A stretch of 64,000 nucleotides of DNA from Culturomica sp. Its GTDB lineage: Bacteria > Bacteroidota > Bacteroidia > Bacteroidales > Marinifilaceae. The position numbers were made by a program, and so were the translations under genes. Positions within the stretch are counted from its first letter, which is position 1, and every line of letters begins with the position of its first letter. Location of the stretch: contig JAISVB010000034.1 of NCBI GenBank assembly GCA_031271755.1, forward strand, positions 1 through 64,000, read 5' to 3'. Of this stretch, positions 49,388-56,514 are shown one piece after another. Below the pieces are notes generated by a model. That model was not told the origin of the DNA and searched no databases. It saw nothing but the letters and a program-made list of their open reading frames with translations.

Positions 49388-50356
49388 ATGAGAATAATTT
49401 ACCCCGTTGATCTTCCCGATTTTTGTGTGGTTGATCCGTCCTTCCAAGCGGCGGCGATGTTAAACCCAAAAACAGATGAGAACATGGTTATACGATTATT
49501 TACTGCCGGCACTCACAAGGGCCTTTCTTTTTCTAACGAACAGATTGACCGGATTGCTGCCGACACTGCGGCGGGCCCTTTGGAGCGGATTCCCATTGTG
49601 CTCGGCCACCCTAAAAACGACCTTCCGGTGCTTGGGTATCTCCCCAAAGCAGCCATCCGGAAGTACCGGGAGGGCGAAAAAACGTCGATCGGTTTTGCCC
49701 GGGGAGACGCCGAACTGGCCGACGAAGCAATGGAGGCTATCCGTGCGCTGGGCCGCAACAAGATATCTATCCGCCTTCAGGACGGCAAGGTTAAACACAT
49801 CGGCCTTGTCCGGGATGCTGCGGTGGAGGAGAATAATGCACAGGATTTTGCGGCACTGACGGGTGATTTTGCAGCCCTTGACGATCTGGAAGAAAAACGC
49901 TCCGAAGGCGGGGCGCTGGAGTTTATTAAAAACCTATTTAAAACAACCAACAAAACAGATTTTTCTATGGAAAAGAAAGAGGAAAAAAAGAACGAAGAGA
50001 AGCTGAATGCTGACTTTGCTGCGCTCAAAGACGACGTGGCGAAGATCGGCGAGGCCGTCGAGAAGCTTTCCGGGATGATAACGGGCCAGGAGGGGGAAAA
50101 GCGGAAAGCGGCCCTCACGGCCGATTTCGCAAAAGCGGAGTACTCCCACCTCACCGACGAGCAGAAAGCGAAGGCGGTGGACTTCTGCGCAAAGATGACC
50201 GACGAAGCGGACGTGGAAGCCTACAAGGCGATGCTTCAGGCAGGGAACAAAAAGGAAAAGCCCACCGGTGGCAGCAAGGCACTGGATTTCGGGAAGAAAA
50301 CGGGCGATGAAAAGACAGCGGAAGACCTGATCCGCGAGCAGATAGCAGGAATTTAA
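49388..50356 (+). CDS. Head maturation protease / scaffold (Mu gpI-like)
   Basis: This protein both scaffolds and proteolytically matures the Mu-type capsid. The frame encodes FTAGTHKGLSFSNEQIDRIA then IPIVLGHPKNDLPVLGYLPKA, the protease part. A helical scaffold half follows, rich in Lys/Glu/Ala (EKRKAALTADFAKAEYSHLT and onward), ending ADLIREQIAGI-like. Three starts are possible: ATG at 49388, at 49460 or at 49484 (MVIRLFTAG). By family N-terminus the last may be the true one. It begins the rightward late operon, 18 nt before the capsid gene. Confidence 0.8.
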   Translation: MRIIYPVDLPDFCVVDPSFQAAAMLNPKTDENMVIRLFTAGTHKGLSFSNEQIDRIAADTAAGPLERIPIVLGHPKNDLPVLGYLPKAAIRKYREGEKTSIGFARGDAELADEAMEAIRALGRNKISIRLQDGKVKHIGLVRDAAVEENNAQDFAALTGDFAALDDLEEKRSEGGALEFIKNLFKTTNKTDFSMEKKEEKKNEEKLNADFAALKDDVAKIGEAVEKLSGMITGQEGEKRKAALTADFAKAEYSHLTDEQKAKAVDFCAKMTDEADVEAYKAMLQAGNKKEKPTGGSKALDFGKKTGDEKTAEDLIREQIAGI

Positions 50357-50373
50357 CAAAAAACAAAAGCAGT

Positions 50374-51327
50374 ATGAGATTTACAGAGATTGCAGCGGGC
50401 GATGACCTGACCCGCAAAATGGCCCAGGAGGTGGTAAAGAAAAGCCCCCTTCTGGCCTCGTACATTGAATTTTTCAAGAAGCCGGGCAATTCGGTGTCCG
50501 TCCGCGCCGGCGGCACGGTTGACGGCGTGGTGGGCCAGACGCGGGCTCTGGGCGGCAAGTATGCCGAAAAGACGGTGGCGCCGACATACGCTACCGGACA
50601 GCGCAAAATGCTCGGTGATACGGTGCGCATTGATGTGGCCTATGAACGCATGGGCTACGATCTTTCGAGCGAACTTACCGCCCAGCTTACACGCAGGGTA
50701 CGGGAGGTGGGGTACGCATTTAACTACATGCTTATCAAAGGCAATCCGGCGGCCGAGGGCCACGACACTGAGTTTACAGGGCTTGCAAAGCTGATAGACA
50801 GTAAGCGGGTGGTTACGGCAGCAACGAACGGATTGGCCCTTCTGCTCGGTAACAGCGATACCGCCAAAAAGGCGCAGCAGACCTTCCTCGAAAAGCTGGA
50901 CGAAACGATCGCTCTCTGCCAGGGGACGAACAAGGTGATCATCACCAATGCGCGCGTTCTGGCCCGGCTGAACGCCGTAGCGAGGGAATACCTCACAATC
51001 TCGAAAAACGAGTTCGGGGTGCCCATCACGCATTACAACCACGTGCCGCTCATCGACGCGGGGGATTACCTCTCTGCAAAGGATACCTTCTCTCCGGTGA
51101 TCGGCTTTAACGAAACGGTGGGAACGGCTACGACTTGCGGATCGCTTTACGTGGCCAGCTTTGAAGAGGAGGACGGCCTCTCCTTCGCCACCTGCGACGG
51201 GGGCTTTACGGTCTATCCGGTGCAGCAGACCGGTAACTGGCTGGAGTGCATGTTCGAGCTGATCGCCGACAGTATGCTGGTTCGTTCATCGGCGCTTTCG
51301 AAGCTGGAAGGCTTAAAAATGGAATAG
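50374..51327 (+). CDS. Major capsid protein
   Basis: The 317-residue protein has an HK97-like coat layout. An N-terminal helical arm (DDLTRKMAQEVVKKSPLLASY) is followed by a long extended segment (GGTVDGVVGQTRALGGKYAEK) and an alpha/beta core. The C-terminal domain includes ITNARVLARLNAVAREYLTIS and FEEEDGLSFATCDGGFTVYP. It directly follows the protease/scaffold gene, the standard place for the coat gene. There is no signal peptide or enzyme motif. The family name (Mu gpT-like or another HK97 group) is not settled by eye. Confidence 0.82.
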   Translation: MRFTEIAAGDDLTRKMAQEVVKKSPLLASYIEFFKKPGNSVSVRAGGTVDGVVGQTRALGGKYAEKTVAPTYATGQRKMLGDTVRIDVAYERMGYDLSSELTAQLTRRVREVGYAFNYMLIKGNPAAEGHDTEFTGLAKLIDSKRVVTAATNGLALLLGNSDTAKKAQQTFLEKLDETIALCQGTNKVIITNARVLARLNAVAREYLTISKNEFGVPITHYNHVPLIDAGDYLSAKDTFSPVIGFNETVGTATTCGSLYVASFEEEDGLSFATCDGGFTVYPVQQTGNWLECMFELIADSMLVRSSALSKLEGLKME

Positions 51328-51331
51328 CCCC

Positions 51332-51586
51332 ATGAAATTTGCCATAATAGAAAACCATTTGAAGGGGCTGGGAAAGGCGCGATCGTGGACGGTTGAAGGT
51401 CTTACGAACAAGGTAAATGCCCTTACCGCAGAGATGTGCCTCCCGCCTTTTTCGGATGGTGAAATGAAAGCGCTGGCGCGGCAGTTTTGCGAGCCGTCCG
51501 CGGAGCCTCCGGTGGCAGAAATGGCGCCGGAAACAGAAACTTCAAATAAGCCCAAAAAACGCGCCCGCCGGAAAGCGGCGGAGTAA
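51332..51586 (+). CDS. Small phage protein with basic C-terminal tail
   Basis: The 84-residue protein MKFAIIENHLKGLGKARSWT has a short alpha/beta start, a Pro/Glu-rich middle and a Lys/Arg tail (KPKKRARRKAAE). It lies 4 nt after the capsid gene, where Mu-like phages often keep a head-fibre or head-tail joining gene. No family is recognised. It is followed by about 60 nt of non-coding DNA with a TTTAAA array. Confidence 0.55.
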   Translation: MKFAIIENHLKGLGKARSWTVEGLTNKVNALTAEMCLPPFSDGEMKALARQFCEPSAEPPVAEMAPETETSNKPKKRARRKAAE

Positions 51587-51601
51587 CACTCCGATTAAAA
51601 G

Positions 51602-51641
51602 TTTTTAAAGGGGCTTAAAGGGCTGTTTAAACGATTTTAAA
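51602..51641. repeat. Phased TTTAAA array 3 (intergenic)
   Basis: Four steps, TTTAAA, CTTAAA, TTTAAA and TTTAAA, are centred near 51607, 51617, 51629 and 51639 (10-12 bp apart). They fill the gap between the small post-capsid gene and the gp36-like gene. Confidence 0.65.
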
Positions 51642-51653
51642 GGGGTTTTGAGT

Positions 51654-52097
51654 ATGGAATACATCACGACGGAGGAATTTTACGGGTTTATGGTCAAAGA
51701 CCAGGTGGCAAGGCTTACGGACAAATTGGACGGGGAGCCCAACATGGCGGTACTTGAAAAGATCAACACGGACGCCGTGAGCGAGATCAACGGTTACCTC
51801 CGCGGGCTTTATCAGCTTCCGCTTCCGGAACCGGTCGATCCGATCCTTAAAACCATTGCCGGCGACCTGATGCGCTTTCGGCTCCTTACCCGGCGGGACG
51901 TACAGAACCAGAAGGACAGTTCCGTTTTTGAACTCTACAAAATGGTACTCGCCCGCCTTCGGGACATTCAGCAGAAAAAGGTTATCCTCGACGCGCCGGG
52001 CGCCGGCGGAGACAGCGCCCCGGTTACCTCCGGAACGGTACAGAGCTGGACGCCCACCCAAAAATTCGGAAATCACTTTACGGGTTTCGATCAATAA
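51654..52097 (+). CDS. Mu gp36-like head-tail connector (DUF1320)
   Basis: The ATG at 51654 gives 147 residues (MEYITTEEFYGFMVKDQVAR). The pattern 'yit.eel...v.....l' at the start, AVSEINGYLRGLYQLPLPEPVDPILKTIAGDLMRFRLL in the middle and a variable C-terminus is that of the gp36/DUF1320 family, adaptor proteins at the neck of Mu-like phages. A TTG at 51648 is a less likely start. It precedes the lysis pair and the tail terminator. Confidence 0.85.
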   Translation: MEYITTEEFYGFMVKDQVARLTDKLDGEPNMAVLEKINTDAVSEINGYLRGLYQLPLPEPVDPILKTIAGDLMRFRLLTRRDVQNQKDSSVFELYKMVLARLRDIQQKKVILDAPGAGGDSAPVTSGTVQSWTPTQKFGNHFTGFDQ

Positions 52098-52124
52098 GTT
52101 TAACCAATTAAAAAAGAAAGAATT

Positions 52125-52634
52125 ATGAAACAGATTTTAGGATTATTATTGCTTTTGACAATGTTTCTGGCCAGCTCGTGTACAACGCTCCGCTCTACCC
52201 AGACGGAGCGGGTAACCATTCGCGCGGACACCATTGTCCGGACAGACACCATTGAAAACAGGGTGATCATTCCCGGGGAGGAACGGGTGGTTTATTTCGA
52301 CCGGATCGACACGGTGTTTCTTCCCCGTTTTGTCCGGGAGGTACAAACAGGACGCTTTTCCATAGACACGCTCTTTGTGCGTTCAACGCATGCTACCGCC
52401 TGGTTTGGGGTACGAAACAACCGGCCGTTTATGGGGATCACACAGGAGCCGATCGAGGTTATTTTACAGAATTACATCCAGCGGATCACCGTGCTGGAGC
52501 AGCAATTACAGGAGCGGGAGAAAGTAGTGGTCAAGCGGTATCTGTTTTACGAAAACGTCTGGTTTTGGGCCTTTATGGCCTTACTGTCCCTTGTTGCCGG
52601 CTGTGTCCTCTGGTCTTTTAAAAAGAGGGTTTAA
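52125..52634 (+). CDS. Candidate unimolecular spanin (lipoprotein with C-terminal membrane anchor)
   Basis: The 169-residue protein has a lipoprotein signal (LLTMFLASSC, Cys19), a periplasmic beta-rich and coiled-coil part (QNYIQRITVLEQQLQEREKV) and one C-terminal membrane segment (VWFWAFMALLSLVAGCVLW) with a basic end. A protein lipid-anchored in the outer membrane and spanning the inner membrane at its C-terminus is the architecture of unimolecular spanins such as T1 gp11. The endolysin gene follows 35 nt downstream, which supports a lysis role. No sequence family is recognised. Confidence 0.65.
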   Translation: MKQILGLLLLLTMFLASSCTTLRSTQTERVTIRADTIVRTDTIENRVIIPGEERVVYFDRIDTVFLPRFVREVQTGRFSIDTLFVRSTHATAWFGVRNNRPFMGITQEPIEVILQNYIQRITVLEQQLQEREKVVVKRYLFYENVWFWAFMALLSLVAGCVLWSFKKRV

Positions 52635-52668
52635 AACCCTTTAAAACGGCTTTAAAGACCCTTTAAAA
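52615..52668. repeat. Phased TTTAAA array 4 (spanning a gene end and a gap)
   Basis: Five TTTAAA steps are centred near 52621, 52633, 52643, 52654 and 52665 (10-12 bp apart). The array begins inside the last codons of the spanin candidate and continues through the intergenic gap up to the endolysin start codon. Confidence 0.7.
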
Positions 52669-52669
52669 C

Positions 52670-53149
52670 ATGGAAAACATGGAAAAAATCAGTTTAAACC
52701 TCACGCTGGCGGAGGCTGTAAAGATCCAGAATGCGATCCGCGCCGGCCTTGACAACGTGCCCTCCGCCGAAGAACTGGAGCGGATGGTGTATGTGGCCAA
52801 CAGAATATTCGAGCCCGTCAGGCATGCCGTGTGCGGTGACCGGCCGCTGGCCGTAACATCGTTCTTCCGCTCTCCGGCCGTAAATCGCCTCGTGGGTGGA
52901 TCCTCCAACTCGCAGCACTGCAAGGGGGAGGCGATGGATCTCGACGCCGACGTGTACGGCAACGGTGGGAACCGCTCGATCTTTGAATACATCCGGGATC
53001 ACCTCTCCTTCGACCAGCTTATCTGGGAGTTTGGCAATGACAAAGAACCCGCCTGGGTGCATGTATCGGTGACGTCGGTCGGTAACCGCGGGCAGGTACT
53101 TCGCTCCTTGCGCGGCGAGGGTGGTAAAACAATTTACGTGCAGGTATGA
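52670..53149 (+). CDS. Endolysin, M15-family peptidase
   Basis: The 159-residue protein has the M15_3 zinc-peptidase motifs: SFFRSPAVNRLVGG, SSNSQHCKGEAMDLDAD (SxHxxGxAxD) and the final WVHVS His ligand. Such enzymes cut peptidoglycan cross-bridges or stem peptides and serve as endolysins in many phages. There is no signal peptide, so export would need a holin. It is preceded by the candidate spanin and overlaps the tail terminator start by ATGA. An internal ATG at 52679 is possible. Confidence 0.88.
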   Translation: MENMEKISLNLTLAEAVKIQNAIRAGLDNVPSAEELERMVYVANRIFEPVRHAVCGDRPLAVTSFFRSPAVNRLVGGSSNSQHCKGEAMDLDADVYGNGGNRSIFEYIRDHLSFDQLIWEFGNDKEPAWVHVSVTSVGNRGQVLRSLRGEGGKTIYVQV

Positions 53150-53589
53150 ACGCGGAAGCGCTGGAAGCGGCCATTGTGAAGGAGATCGAGGCACTGGGGA
53201 TTCCTGCCGGGCTCTATCCCCAAAAGCCGGGGGAGTACATCCCGGCGGCCTACCCGGGCGAGGTTCTGGTGCGGTATACCGGGACAACGTATGCGGCGGC
53301 GGATGTTTCCTCTGCCCGGAAGGAGCGGACGCAGGTCGTAGAGATCGTTGTGGTGAGCCAGGAGCTCCGGGGAGAGGCGGGCGCCTACACCTGGCTGGAC
53401 CGCATCCGGATGGCGCTGGAGGGGCTGGTGCTCCTCAATACTGCAGGCACCCTTCGCCTCGAAGCGGAGGAGTTCCTCGACGAATATGGCGGCACCTGGC
53501 AGTTCGGCCAAAAATGGAACCTGACAACAAATTACATCTATGAGTACCAAGACGACTACGCAGAGCGATCCCTTTCCACTTCTCATTAA
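53146..53589 (+). CDS. Tail terminator, Mu gp37-like
   Basis: The 147-residue protein starts MNAEALEAAIVKEIEALGIP and contains the pattern of gp37 proteins, GEVLVRYTGTTY, RTQVVEIVVVSQELRGE and YTWLDRIRMALEGLVLLN. These cap the end of contractile tails. The start is coupled to the endolysin stop (ATGA) and the 3' end overlaps the gp25-like gene by 50 nt in another frame. The family call is by pattern and position. Confidence 0.8.
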   Translation: MNAEALEAAIVKEIEALGIPAGLYPQKPGEYIPAAYPGEVLVRYTGTTYAAADVSSARKERTQVVEIVVVSQELRGEAGAYTWLDRIRMALEGLVLLNTAGTLRLEAEEFLDEYGGTWQFGQKWNLTTNYIYEYQDDYAERSLSTSH

Positions 53590-53878
53590 GGATCACGGGG
53601 AGAGCATCCGGCAAAACATCCGGACGATCCTTTTGACCACCCGCGGGGCGGTACCCTTCCGCCCGGGCTTCGGCCTGGGGGCGGAGCAGCTCCTGGGCGG
53701 TAACATGAAGAGCATTGATCTGGCCTACGAGGTGACCGACCAGCTTTCGCAGTACGAAAAGCGCATCCGCGTAAAGCAGGTGCTTTCCCGGGAGATCGCC
53801 CCCGGACATGTAGAGGTAGAGATACGGTACGAGATTGTGGCTACGGGAGAAACGGAGAGCGTGGTAATTAGAAACTAA
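53540..53878 (+). CDS. Baseplate wedge protein, gp25/GPW-like
   Basis: The 112-residue protein has the gp25 hallmark: an N-terminal DPFPLLIKDHGESIRQNIRTIL, the glycine turn PFRPGFGLGAEQLLGGN, a helix QLSQYEKRIRVKQV and paired strands VEVEIRYEIV. gp25 is a lysozyme-like baseplate wedge subunit of contractile injection systems. The 50-nt overlap with the preceding gene is unusually long but both frames carry family motifs, so both are real. It is followed by the sheath gene. Confidence 0.9.
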   Translation: MSTKTTTQSDPFPLLIKDHGESIRQNIRTILLTTRGAVPFRPGFGLGAEQLLGGNMKSIDLAYEVTDQLSQYEKRIRVKQVLSREIAPGHVEVEIRYEIVATGETESVVIRN

Positions 53879-53907
53879 GCAATTTTTTAACAAACAATTT
53901 AAACAGT

Positions 53908-55122
53908 ATGAGTGATTATTTACATGGAATTGAGATTAAAGAGGGCGAGAAAAAGGTGGTGATCCAAGCAGGAAACACCTCGGTTATCGCTCTGGTGGGT
54001 ACGGCCCCCAAAGGCGCCGTAAACGAAGTGAAGCTGATTACCTCCCTTTCGGCGGGTAAGGCGGAGTATGGCGACGATATCGCCGGCTTTACCATCCCGG
54101 GGGCGCTGGAGGTGATCTTCGGAAGCATGAACGCGAAAGTCCTCGTGGTAAACGTGCTTGCAAGGGAGAAAGCCGGTGTGCTCCTGGAGGAGGACGGCCG
54201 CATGACCCGTGACGAGAGCGGTAAGGTGGTAACGCACCTCTACAAACCGGTTCTTCCGGAGGCGGTGGATTATACGGCGGCAGCAGTGGGTGGCATCGCC
54301 CTTTTGGAAAACTGCGGCGATACGCTCGGGGTAAAACCCAACGTGATCATTGCGCCGGGGTACAGCCAGCTGGCGCCGGTGGCCGCCAGGATGGTGGCCG
54401 TGGCCGAGAAATTGAACGGCTTTGCGGTCGTCGACGTGGTGGCCGACAGTGTACAGGCGGCGCTGACAGCCCGCAATACGGGTGTGTACAACATTACTTC
54501 TCCGGCAGCCGTGCTGTGCTTCCCGGTTGTAATGCGGTATAACTCGCACGAGGGCATAAATGCAGAGATCGGCCTGTCGGCCTTCTGGGCGGGGGCAAAG
54601 GCGCTCCGGGATGCAGAGAAGGGGTACCACATCTCCCCCTCCAATACGGAACTCCTCGGGATCGCGGGCCTTACGGTAGAGGTGACGTCGAGCCTCACGG
54701 ACACGGCAGCGGACAGTAACCTTCTGAACGGCGCCGGCATCGTAACGGTGTTTCGTAAACCGGGCGCCGGTACGCGCCTCTGGGGAAACTGGACGGCGGC
54801 CTACCCGGCAGCAAAGACGCCCGACGGTATGATCGCCCCCCGGGCTGTCCGTATGGCCATACGGGAGGCACTCGTGGATGCAACGCTTAATTATGTGGAC
54901 AAGACGCCGACGAAGATCGCTATCGACATGGTGACCGAGGACGTGAATGCCTTCCTGCGGGGCCTTGCCGGAAAGGATGCGATCGTAGAGGGGGAATGCC
55001 GCTTTGCCCCGGAGAAGAACCCGGCCGCCGAAGTGGCTCAGGGAAAGCTGACGTTCGTTCTGGCGGTAGAGTACCAGTCCTCCCTGGAGCGGCTGACGTT
55101 TGAAGAAACAGTAGAATATTAA
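53908..55122 (+). CDS. Contractile tail sheath protein (Mu gpL-like)
   Basis: The 404-residue protein has the typical start MSDYLHGIEIKEGEKKVVIQ, the early ALVGTAPKGAVNEV segment and the conserved C-terminal domain (KIAIDMVTEDVNAFLRGLAG then EYQSSLERLTFEETVEY). Sheath proteins form the contracting outer tube, which shows that the prophage is a myovirus. It is followed by the tube gene 20 nt later, the usual pair. Confidence 0.93.
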   Translation: MSDYLHGIEIKEGEKKVVIQAGNTSVIALVGTAPKGAVNEVKLITSLSAGKAEYGDDIAGFTIPGALEVIFGSMNAKVLVVNVLAREKAGVLLEEDGRMTRDESGKVVTHLYKPVLPEAVDYTAAAVGGIALLENCGDTLGVKPNVIIAPGYSQLAPVAARMVAVAEKLNGFAVVDVVADSVQAALTARNTGVYNITSPAAVLCFPVVMRYNSHEGINAEIGLSAFWAGAKALRDAEKGYHISPSNTELLGIAGLTVEVTSSLTDTAADSNLLNGAGIVTVFRKPGAGTRLWGNWTAAYPAAKTPDGMIAPRAVRMAIREALVDATLNYVDKTPTKIAIDMVTEDVNAFLRGLAGKDAIVEGECRFAPEKNPAAEVAQGKLTFVLAVEYQSSLERLTFEETVEY

Positions 55123-55142
55123 CCGGTTAAATCAAAACAAGT

Positions 55143-55646
55143 ATGATAAACAGTATTACAAATGCGAATGCTTACCTCAATGGGAACAAGCTTGCCGGCA
55201 AGCTGGAAGAGTTGGAACTGCCGGCCATTAAAATGAAGATGGAGGATGTGTCGGCCTTAGGCCTCTACGGGGATACGGAGATACCCGTGGGCATGGAGAA
55301 GCTGGAGGCAAAGTTCAAGTGGAACTCCGTCTACCGGGAGAACTGGAAGGATCAGAGCCCCTTCCAGGCAACGCGCCTGACCGTCAAAAGCGACATGGTG
55401 ACAAACGCCGCCGGCGGACAGGTACAGCACAATCCCGTCACGGTGACCATTGCCGGAACGTTTAAGGAGTTCCCGCTGGGAACCTTAAAGGCGGGCGCCA
55501 AGCAGGACGGACTGGAGCACACGATGACCGTCACCTACCTGAAGGTCGAAGTCGGCGGACAGCCGCTCTACGAGGTGGACGTGTTTAACAACGTCTACAA
55601 GGTAGGGGGTACGGATCAGCTTTCGGGGTTTAAATCGAACACCTGA
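55143..55646 (+). CDS. Tail tube protein (Mu/P2 FII-like)
   Basis: The 167-residue protein starts MINSITNANAYLNGNKLAGK and has the 'ALGLYGDTEIPVGMEKLEAKFKW' region and VTVTIAGTFKEFPLG, typical of the FII major tail tube family. It would polymerise inside the sheath. Its TGA stop shares bases with the next gene's ATG (TGATG), so the two are coupled. Confidence 0.92.
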   Translation: MINSITNANAYLNGNKLAGKLEELELPAIKMKMEDVSALGLYGDTEIPVGMEKLEAKFKWNSVYRENWKDQSPFQATRLTVKSDMVTNAAGGQVQHNPVTVTIAGTFKEFPLGTLKAGAKQDGLEHTMTVTYLKVEVGGQPLYEVDVFNNVYKVGGTDQLSGFKSNT

Positions 55647-55855
55647 TGTTTTTTAAGGAAGAAGGTGCGGAGAGTTACAACTGGGAAGAAGGCGGGATCG
55701 ACGTCCTGATGGAGTACGATCCCGTCGAGGGGGGGATAGACGGAAGAAGTAACGTGCAGGCAAAAACGCTTGCACTCCGCACCCGGAACCTCCACGACCG
55801 GGTGAAAGAGTTGGAGGAAAAGATTGCCGCTTTGGAAGCGGCGTTAACAAAGTAA
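55646..55855 (+). CDS. Small acidic phage protein with coiled-coil end
   Basis: The 69-residue protein MFFKEEGAESYNWEEGGIDV has a Gly/Asp-rich start and a helical end (HDRVKELEEKIAALEAALTK). It lies between the tube and the assembly chaperone. No family is recognised. It is TGATG-coupled to the tube gene, so it is probably translated in similar amounts or serves as a relay for coupling. Confidence 0.55.
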   Translation: MFFKEEGAESYNWEEGGIDVLMEYDPVEGGIDGRSNVQAKTLALRTRNLHDRVKELEEKIAALEAALTK

Positions 55856-55874
55856 CTATCTAAAGAACAAAGAA

Positions 55875-56186
55875 ATGAAAATTACAGTAGCAAAAAAGAC
55901 CCAGGGGACAGCCATCAAAGAGGTAAAGATCAACCCCGTGACGGTTCAGGACATTATCGACGCTTCGCGCCTTTCGGGCGGCATGGAGGGGGCGGCATTC
56001 ATGGCAGCCCTCCTCTCCCAGATCTGTGAGTTTGACGGGGAAAAGAAAACCTACGAAGATGTAACAGGGCTCGCGGCGGCGGTTTTTTTCGACTTATCGG
56101 CAGCGTTGGTGACGTCCGGGGTGCTGCCGTCAGAAGGGGCGCTTTCTACCTTATCCGGGAAGGACACTTCTCCTACGAAGGGGTAA
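55875..56186 (+). CDS. Tail assembly chaperone, zero-frame product
   Basis: The 103-residue protein lies between the tube and tape measure genes, the universal place of tail assembly chaperones. It starts MKITVAKKTQGTAIKEVKIN and has DIIDASRLSGGMEGAAFMAAL. Near the 3' end GTT TTT TTC contains the slippery heptamer T TTT TTC at 56084-56090. The -1 frame is then open to 56266, as in the G/GT and E/E' systems. The zero-frame protein would be the abundant form. Confidence 0.8.
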   Translation: MKITVAKKTQGTAIKEVKINPVTVQDIIDASRLSGGMEGAAFMAALLSQICEFDGEKKTYEDVTGLAAAVFFDLSAALVTSGVLPSEGALSTLSGKDTSPTKG

Positions 56187-56266
56187 TGAAAATGCAGATG
56201 CCGGAACTGGCTGGGTGGATAGAGGAACTGAACGGGTTTTATGAAGAAAGGAAAGGGAAGAGATAG
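56090..56266 (+). CDS. Tail assembly chaperone, -1 frameshift extension
   Basis: After slippage at T TTT TTC (56084-56090) the -1 frame reads RLIGSVGDVRG, then FYLIREGHFSYEGVMKMQMP and ELAGWIEELNGFYEERKGKR before TAG at 56264. It has no stop in between. The extension resembles the T part of other chaperones, with aromatic and charged helix 'yliregh.sye.v..mp..el..wi..l..f', and would contact the tape measure. An ATG within it (56186) is an unlikely independent start. Confidence 0.7.
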   Translation, partial: RLIGSVGDVRGAAVRRGAFYLIREGHFSYEGVMKMQMPELAGWIEELNGFYEERKGKR

Positions 56267-56273
56267 AAGGGGG

Positions 56274-56489
56274 TTACCGGAAACTCTTCCCACCGTTAAA
56301 AATGTTAACGAAAAGGAAAAGCCCAAACATGATCAGAAAGACGATATCCCAAAACCAACTGATGAAGGGGTGTCCGGAGTCTATCACTATTGTAACATAC
56401 GGGATCAATAGAATGGCAACTGTCAGGATGATTTTCACAACATCCTTGAGACGTGCCTTAGCCTTTTTGTATTCCTTATCTGTCATCAT
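56274..56489 (-). CDS. Small two-segment membrane protein on the opposite strand
   Basis: Between the chaperone and tape measure genes a leftward ORF encodes about 71 residues. It starts MMTDKEYKKAKARLKDVVKI and has two hydrophobic segments (IILTVAILLIPYVTIVI and FWDIVFLIMFGLFLFVNIF) with a basic C-terminus. The DNA is AT-rich relative to the flanking late genes. A near-consensus box TATCTTTA lies just upstream of the start on its strand. An antiparallel small membrane protein in a late operon looks like a moron, for example for superinfection exclusion; that role is inference. Confidence 0.55.
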   Translation of the reverse strand: MMTDKEYKKAKARLKDVVKIILTVAILLIPYVTIVIDSGHPFISWFWDIVFLIMFGLFLFVNIFNGGKSFR

Positions 56490-56514
56490 AACGCTGTAAA
56501 GATAGAAATTATTT

